NCBI GenBank assembly: GCA_013285405.1
Contig: CP053446.1
Coordinates: 1,029,985 to 1,093,984, forward strand
Direction of reading: 5' to 3'
From: Ignavibacteriota bacterium
GTDB lineage: Bacteria; Bacteroidota; Ignavibacteria; Ignavibacteriales; Ignavibacteriaceae
DNA length: 64,000 nucleotides
The position numbers were made by a program, and so were the translations under genes. This document shows, piece after piece, positions 61,066 through 64,000 of this stretch (within the stretch, counting starts at the first letter, position 1; each line of letters starts with the position of its first letter). The notes beneath the pieces were generated by a model. The model searched no databases and was not told the origin of the DNA. It saw only the letters and a list, made by a program, of their open reading frames with translations.

Positions 61066-63141
61066 TTATTCTAATTCCTCTTTCTTCACCCATTTGCCAT
61101 TTTTCCAGTAAAGAATTTTGCTTTTTAGTAACTCTTTATACTCTTCTGTATCTGTATAAGGTGGGTTTAATAATCCGTGTGCAACAAGAGTATCGCGAAC
61201 TACACGGAAATCACTGCCAACTACAATATTAATATCTTTCAGGTTATAACTTACGTCATAACCTATTTGCACATCTTGATTACGAGAAGAAAATCGTGTT
61301 GCAAATTGAAATTTTTTATTTTTATAATTGTTTATAAAACTACTAATTAAATACTGGGGTGTTCTATTACCCTCTTCATAATTATCAAAATCTGATTTAG
61401 GAAATCTTATGTATGCTTTCATTTCAGATATTGGAAAATTTCTTATAAGATATTCATTCGTTGTCGGTCTTGATTTAGTGAGTGTATCAATTTCATAAGC
61501 AAAGAAAACCAAATCTTCGTAACCGTTTTCGTAACCTGCACCAACAATTTCCGGTTTAGAATCATTATCAATATCTTTAATAATACAATCCATAATGTGC
61601 CCGGATGCCCAGAATGTTCCCGGCAGACTTTTACCATTAGTTACATCAATTCTGTATATAGCTGAAGCAAATGATGGTCCGTTTTTAGAAATTAAGTACA
61701 GAGATTTTTTATTCTTAAATTTTAGTGTATCAAGCATGTAAACACTGTATTCACTATTCAACGTTTCGCGTTCTGAGCTTACTAAATCTTCAAAACTATG
61801 TTTCCAGATTATTTTTTTATCATAATTGTAACAAATAATTTCATTACCAGCGGTATTTTGTATCAAGACTTCATTTCTTTTATCATCATTAACATCTGCT
61901 ATTAAAATATATTGTTTTGTATGTCTGGATAACTTTGCTAGATCAGGCTCAATCATTTTTTCTTTGCGCCAAAGCACCTTATTATTTTTATTTTTTATAA
62001 AAGCATATCTGCCATCAAGAGTATATGTAAATGGGTTATCATCAAAATCCATTACAAACAAATAAGCAAAAAGTATAGCAAGCAAAAAAGTTGTTATTGC
62101 GCTTATCCAATTCTTCTTCACAAACTTTCCCGTTCTAACAATAACCGGCTGCTTTTTTATTTCAACGATATTTCTCCTGTTAAGCAGATCGTTTAAATCT
62201 TCAATTCCGATTATTCTTAAATCTCTTCTCGGATACTCCTGTTTTAGTTCAATAAGTTTTTCGTTTGCGGGCAACTCTTCATTCTTCGGAACAATGAAAA
62301 GAGAAATATCCGAGAAGAAAACCAATTCTGTCTTCTGCTTAATAATATCGTTTGAGGTGTTGGTTATATTTCCAATCTCATTCATTCCACCCGTAAATGC
62401 AATTCCATCACCAACTTTGATAGAAACCGGAGAGTTGTAGGTTCTAAAAATTTCTTCAATAAATGAAAGTGTCAAAGCAGTGCCGAGAGAATTGCCTTTA
62501 CAGAATCCAGCTTTCTTATCAAAGCTTATTATCACTTCGTGAAAAGGATGAACTCTGTTAACATACTGCTTTGCAATTCTGATTGCATTTATCCAGGAAA
62601 GTTTAACCTGTTCACTTATTTTTTCTTCAATTTCATTTTCACTTGGAACGATTATAAATTTATCACTGGCTCTGGTAGGATTAACTTTAATAGATACTGA
62701 TTCTAGAATGCCAACAGTAAGTCCGGTTTCTTTAATTGCTTCTTCTTCAAGCAAAGGGAAATAAGCTTTGGATTCAACTGATTCAGTCGCTTCACCTCTC
62801 AAAATTCTTTGAAGTTTTTCAAGTTCATCTTTTAATTTTTTAATAACCTCAGTAAAACCTTGATAGCTGGTTGTTAATCCGTTATCCTTAATTTTCTCAG
62901 CTTGTTCGATTAACAATTCGAGATTTTGTGGCTTCATCCCTGTCACAGTATAATTCTTCAAGCAAAAAATATATTCAGGGATGAATTCAGGCAGGAATGA
63001 ATTAATAAAATTTTTATTCTTTGTCGAAAGGACTTTGCCAAAATATTTAGATAGAAAAATTATTCTGGCTTGTGCAGAATATTGAGAAGTTAATTTCTCT
63101 TTTAGTTTGATTCTCTCCTGTTCAAGCTGAATTATGTTCAT
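61066..63141 (-). CDS. membrane protein with Lon-protease-like domain and extracytoplasmic FG-GAP-like repeats
   Basis: 691 residues from ATG 63141; an ATG at 63228 would run into the divergent gene at 63211. Order: N-terminal helices and coiled coil (1-130), a Lon (S16)-like domain (about 155-320) with CKGNSLGTALTLSFIEEIF, AFTGGMNEIGNITNTSNDI and LFIVPKNEELPA, one transmembrane helix (WISAITTFLLAILFAYLFVM), then FG-GAP/VCBS-like strands (IADVNDDKRNEVLI, IKDIDNDSKPEIVGAG). The Lon nucleophile serine is kept (NSLG), but the lysine expected in GGxxEK is replaced (GNITNT), so peptidase activity is doubtful. Function unknown. Confidence 0.65.
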   Translation of the reverse strand: MNIIQLEQERIKLKEKLTSQYSAQARIIFLSKYFGKVLSTKNKNFINSFLPEFIPEYIFCLKNYTVTGMKPQNLELLIEQAEKIKDNGLTTSYQGFTEVIKKLKDELEKLQRILRGEATESVESKAYFPLLEEEAIKETGLTVGILESVSIKVNPTRASDKFIIVPSENEIEEKISEQVKLSWINAIRIAKQYVNRVHPFHEVIISFDKKAGFCKGNSLGTALTLSFIEEIFRTYNSPVSIKVGDGIAFTGGMNEIGNITNTSNDIIKQKTELVFFSDISLFIVPKNEELPANEKLIELKQEYPRRDLRIIGIEDLNDLLNRRNIVEIKKQPVIVRTGKFVKKNWISAITTFLLAILFAYLFVMDFDDNPFTYTLDGRYAFIKNKNNKVLWRKEKMIEPDLAKLSRHTKQYILIADVNDDKRNEVLIQNTAGNEIICYNYDKKIIWKHSFEDLVSSERETLNSEYSVYMLDTLKFKNKKSLYLISKNGPSFASAIYRIDVTNGKSLPGTFWASGHIMDCIIKDIDNDSKPEIVGAGYENGYEDLVFFAYEIDTLTKSRPTTNEYLIRNFPISEMKAYIRFPKSDFDNYEEGNRTPQYLISSFINNYKNKKFQFATRFSSRNQDVQIGYDVSYNLKDINIVVGSDFRVVRDTLVAHGLLNPPYTDTEEYKELLKSKILYWKNGKWVKKEELE

Positions 63142-63210
63142 ATCATTTTGTATTACAACTATGGTGATAAAAATAATTATTATATTTAATACATAAAAAA
63201 AGGAAACAAC

Positions 63211-63474
63211 ATGAATACTATATTCCAAATAAATTCTGATGATCTGGACAACCGGTTTATTGAATCAATTAAAGCTTTGTTTAAGAATAAAAAGCTAATT
63301 ATTTCTGTTACAGAGGATATTGATGAGACCGCTTACCTGCTGCAATCGGAGAAAAACGCGAAAAGACTTTTTGAAGCGTTAGAAGATATTAAGCGAAATA
63401 AGAACCTTGTTTCGATAAAATCAATTGAGGATTTAGAATCTTTGGTAGTTGATGCGAAAAATCGTTCTAACTAA
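63211..63474 (+). CDS. antitoxin of a YoeB-type toxin-antitoxin pair
   Basis: 87 residues. The N-terminal half (INSDDLDNRFIESIKALFKNKKLIISVTED) and a helical C-terminal half (ESLVVDAKNRSN) suit a small type II antitoxin, and it directly precedes and overlaps a YoeB toxin gene. It is not an obvious YefM by sequence, so the family is left open. AAAGGAAACAAC precedes ATG 63211. Confidence 0.75.
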   Translation: MNTIFQINSDDLDNRFIESIKALFKNKKLIISVTEDIDETAYLLQSEKNAKRLFEALEDIKRNKNLVSIKSIEDLESLVVDAKNRSN

Positions 63475-63709
63475 ACACGCCCTTGAAGATTTGATCTTCT
63501 GGTCAAAAAATGATGCAAAGAGTATCCGGAAGATTTTTGATCTCATATCTGATGCACAAAGAAATCCATTTGAAGGAATCGGGAAACCTGAGGCTTTGAA
63601 ATTTAATCTCGCAGGCTGTTGGTCAAGAAGAATTGATGATATGAACAGATTAGTGTATCAGGTAACAGAAGATGAGATAAAGATTATTTCCTGCAGATAT
63701 CATTACTGA
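63452..63709 (+). CDS. yoeB: Txe/YoeB family toxin (ribosome-dependent mRNA interferase)
   Basis: 85 residues. Seen: KIVLTKHALEDLIFWSKND, IRKIFDLISDAQRNPFEGIG, KPEALKFNLAGCWSRRID and the C-terminal CRYHY. Key YoeB positions are present: E in PEALK, R in SRRI, and the terminal HY. YoeB cleaves mRNA in the ribosomal A site. ATG 63452 overlaps the antitoxin gene by 23 bases. Divergent from the Lon-like membrane gene. Confidence 0.9.
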   Translation: MRKIVLTKHALEDLIFWSKNDAKSIRKIFDLISDAQRNPFEGIGKPEALKFNLAGCWSRRIDDMNRLVYQVTEDEIKIISCRYHY

Positions 63710-63719
63710 TCGAAAAGAT

Positions 63720-64000
63720 TCAAAAAGATTTATTGTCACTTAGTTCCTCTCTTATTCTCTTCTTCTCCCGTTCAAGCTCGTTGTTATTTTTCATCAGCTC
63801 TAATAATTTTGATTCATCTTCTGTCAATTCAATTTCTCTACGGTTGGATTTAATGCGTTTTTCAATTCTTTCAATTACAAATTTCATTACTGAATCTTTT
63901 GCATACTTCATCAATGTCATTTCAGCAGTTATGCTTGGAAATCTTTCTTCCCAATTGCTGCTGATTGAATATTTATCAAATGTTAATTCACGAATGTAAA
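63720..64000 (-). CDS. unknown protein, C-terminal part (5' end outside window)
   Basis: On the minus strand the frame is open from the window end (YIRELTFDKYSISSNWEERF, then PSITAEMTLMKYAKDSVMKF) to the stop at 63720, so the ATG at 63920 is probably internal. The tail is highly charged and helical (RIEKRIKSNRREIELTEDES, LELMKNNNELEREKKRIREE), likely a coiled coil. The protein is not recognised. It converges with yoeB across a 10-base gap. Confidence 0.55.
   Translation of the reverse strand, partial: YIRELTFDKYSISSNWEERFPSITAEMTLMKYAKDSVMKFVIERIEKRIKSNRREIELTEDESKLLELMKNNNELEREKKRIREELSDNKSF

Noticed and set aside
1..64000. tRNA, rRNA, CRISPR arrays, prophage or conjugation modules
   Set aside because: Looked for and not recognised by eye; small RNA genes could still be missed without a covariance-model search.

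Overview
The window is 64 kb of AT-rich bacterial chromosome, most likely from the Ignavibacteria or a close relative in the Bacteroidota/Chlorobiota (FCB) group. The main evidence is three secreted proteins that end in a type IX secretion sorting domain with the motif NYPNPFNPST or NPNT. Support comes from a calcium-repeat OmpA protein, several VIT, von Willebrand and LamG surface proteins, and the low GC content. The lineage is an inference from protein style; no rRNA, tRNA or CRISPR array was recognised.

Layout. 1-12 kb: end of an OmpA protein, peptidase T, a U32 tRNA-hydroxylation-type protein, prolyl-tRNA synthetase, two tandem paralogues built only of GcrA/Myb-like helix-turn-helix repeats, an OPT transporter and a frameshifted subtilase. 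12-19 kb: RsmI and an accessory stretch in which a DUF433/DUF5615 toxin-antitoxin pair lies between two decayed copies of the 3' end of the nearby RlmD-type methyltransferase gene. 19-29 kb: NUDIX, RecN, HemW, a secreted M14 carboxypeptidase and a secreted five-heme cytochrome. 29-34 kb: TspO, a DUF255 thioredoxin-like protein, exonuclease III and a VIT/TonB-C fusion. 34-41 kb: metal homeostasis, with a DtxR-FeoA regulator, a FeoB split into two genes around a GxxExxY cassette with inverted repeats, and an mntR-mntH pair whose transporter carries a universal stress domain. 41-54 kb: cobalamin adenosyltransferase, DinB, MBL-fold, MarR, sirtuin, TPR, YhaM, a hybrid kinase, a frameshifted von Willebrand protein, a geranylgeranyl-reductase-like flavoprotein with a ferredoxin, and two unknown genes. 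54-64 kb: more DUF433/DUF5615 material, a large LamG-hydrolase-sorting-domain gene cut by an IS3-family element whose ends and target duplication can be placed to the base, a membrane protein with a Lon-like domain, a YoeB-type toxin-antitoxin pair, and the end of an unknown gene.

The least ordinary content is (i) the two multi-repeat helix-turn-helix proteins at 5.0-7.1 kb; (ii) short palindromic repeats that have entered reading frames without breaking them (proS, subtilase, M14 peptidase, heme protein), in one case one repeat inside another; (iii) a GxxExxY cassette between the two halves of feoB, with a matching empty inverted-repeat pair near 31.4 kb; (iv) rlmD and feoB 3'-end relics; (v) a membrane protein with a Lon-type domain that keeps the serine but appears to lack the lysine; and (vi) a methyltransferase frame with no usual start codon. 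Four genes carry single-base frame shifts, so some may be assembly errors.
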